DNA of 5,612 bases from contig CALZHS010000143.1 in assembly GCA_945787265.1 (NCBI GenBank), positions 1 to 5,612 of the forward strand, given 5' to 3'. Below are positions 5,172-5,612 of this stretch, one piece after another. A program made the translations under genes and the position numbers. Each line of letters begins with the position of its first letter. Position 1 is the first letter of the stretch. This stretch comes from an uncultured Gammaproteobacteria bacterium (GTDB lineage: Bacteria > Pseudomonadota > Gammaproteobacteria > GCA-001735895). Under the pieces are notes generated by a model, which made no database searches, had not been told where the DNA came from, and worked only from the letters and a program-made list of their open reading frames with translations.

Positions 5172-5612
5172 ATGCCAAACGTTTTCCAGTTCCTGGAAGT
5201 GCAACGCACCGATCCCGGTAAAAAACCGGCATTTGTGCGGGTAAATGAATTCGGTGAAATCTACGGCGACTACGAACAACAGGAGGCCGCCGAGCAGGCC
5301 GAACGCTGCATCGAGTGCGGCAACCCTTACTGCGAGTGGAAGTGCCCGGTCCACAACTATATTCCCAACTGGCTGAAACTGGTTGCCGAGGGCAACCTGA
5401 TGGAAGCCGTCGAAATGTCACACAAGACCAACAGCCTGCCGGAAGTTTGCGGTCGTATCTGTCCCCAGGACCGGTTATGCGAGGGGGCCTGCACGCTGAA
5501 TACCGGATTCGGTGCGGTCACGATCGGCTCGGTTGAAAAGTATATTACCGACAAGGCAATCGAGCTGGGCTGGACGCCCGACCTTTCCAATGTTACCGCC
5601 AGTGGTAAAAAA
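5172..5612 (+). CDS. gltD: Glutamate synthase (NADPH) small subunit GltD (partial, C-terminus beyond right edge)
   Basis: GltD is the FAD- and iron-sulfur-containing small subunit of NADPH glutamate synthase. It passes electrons from NADPH to GltB, which makes two glutamates from 2-oxoglutarate and glutamine. The first 147 residues are visible, about a third of the protein (E. coli about 470 aa). They form the N-terminal iron-sulfur domain with two four-Cys clusters: C46xxC49xxxxC54xxxC58 and C93xxxC97xxxxxC103xxxC107. The stretches NPYCEWKCPVHNYIPNWLKL and LPEVCGRICPQDRLCEGAC match E. coli GltD closely as I recall it. The frame leaves the window at GKK, just where the FAD-binding GxGxxG strand should begin. 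ATG 5172 lies 5 bp after the yqeY stop with no clear Shine-Dalgarno, suggesting translational coupling. A related oxidoreductase (AegA-like or PreT-like) is possible but fits less well. Whether gltB is nearby cannot be seen. Confidence 0.93.
   Translation, partial: MPNVFQFLEVQRTDPGKKPAFVRVNEFGEIYGDYEQQEAAEQAERCIECGNPYCEWKCPVHNYIPNWLKLVAEGNLMEAVEMSHKTNSLPEVCGRICPQDRLCEGACTLNTGFGAVTIGSVEKYITDKAIELGWTPDLSNVTASGKK

Overview
The window looks like chromosomal core DNA from an aerobic gammaproteobacterium of moderately high GC. The evidence is the conserved block plsY(+) / tsaD(-) / rpsU(+) / yqeY(+), the pairing of a SURF1 gene with a small DUF2909 two-helix membrane protein (the Pseudomonas-type aa3 oxidase assembly neighbourhood), a BioC-type methyltransferase, and a GltD N-terminus that closely resembles the E. 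coli protein as I remember it. No species can be named from this. I see no insertion sequence, phage gene, CRISPR array, tRNA or rRNA.

Layout. Positions 1-1244 (minus strand) hold two overlapping genes for cytochrome c oxidase assembly: SURF1, then a membrane-anchored SCO/thioredoxin-like protein cut by the left edge. A DUF2909 membrane protein (1302-1523, plus) diverges from them. BioC (1616-2431, minus), for the first step of pimeloyl-ACP synthesis for biotin, converges on DUF2909 and diverges from plsY (2655-3230, plus), the acyl-phosphate G3P acyltransferase that starts phospholipid synthesis. plsY converges on tsaD (3351-4364, minus), the tRNA t6A37 enzyme. The gap between them carries a long palindromic repeat. 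tsaD diverges from rpsU (4486-4701, plus; ribosomal protein S21), which is followed by yqeY (4714-5166) and, 5 bp later, by gltD (5172 to the right edge).

Functional themes. The left third is respiratory-oxidase biogenesis. The middle and right are housekeeping functions: biotin, phospholipid, tRNA modification, ribosome and glutamate synthesis. The best-supported regulatory element is a sigma70-like promoter for rpsU (TTGATA, 16 bp, TATAAT) with a GC-rich stem-loop at the predicted 5' end of its transcript.

I do not see a clearly new biological system. The points most worth a second look are: the SCO-like protein keeps CxxxC but has Asp where SCO proteins have their copper-binding His; the SURF1 protein has Ser where the family usually has its heme-associated His; gltD sits where dnaG is expected after rpsU-yqeY; a dispersed-type palindrome lies between plsY and tsaD; and bioC probably starts at a TTG codon behind a strong Shine-Dalgarno sequence.
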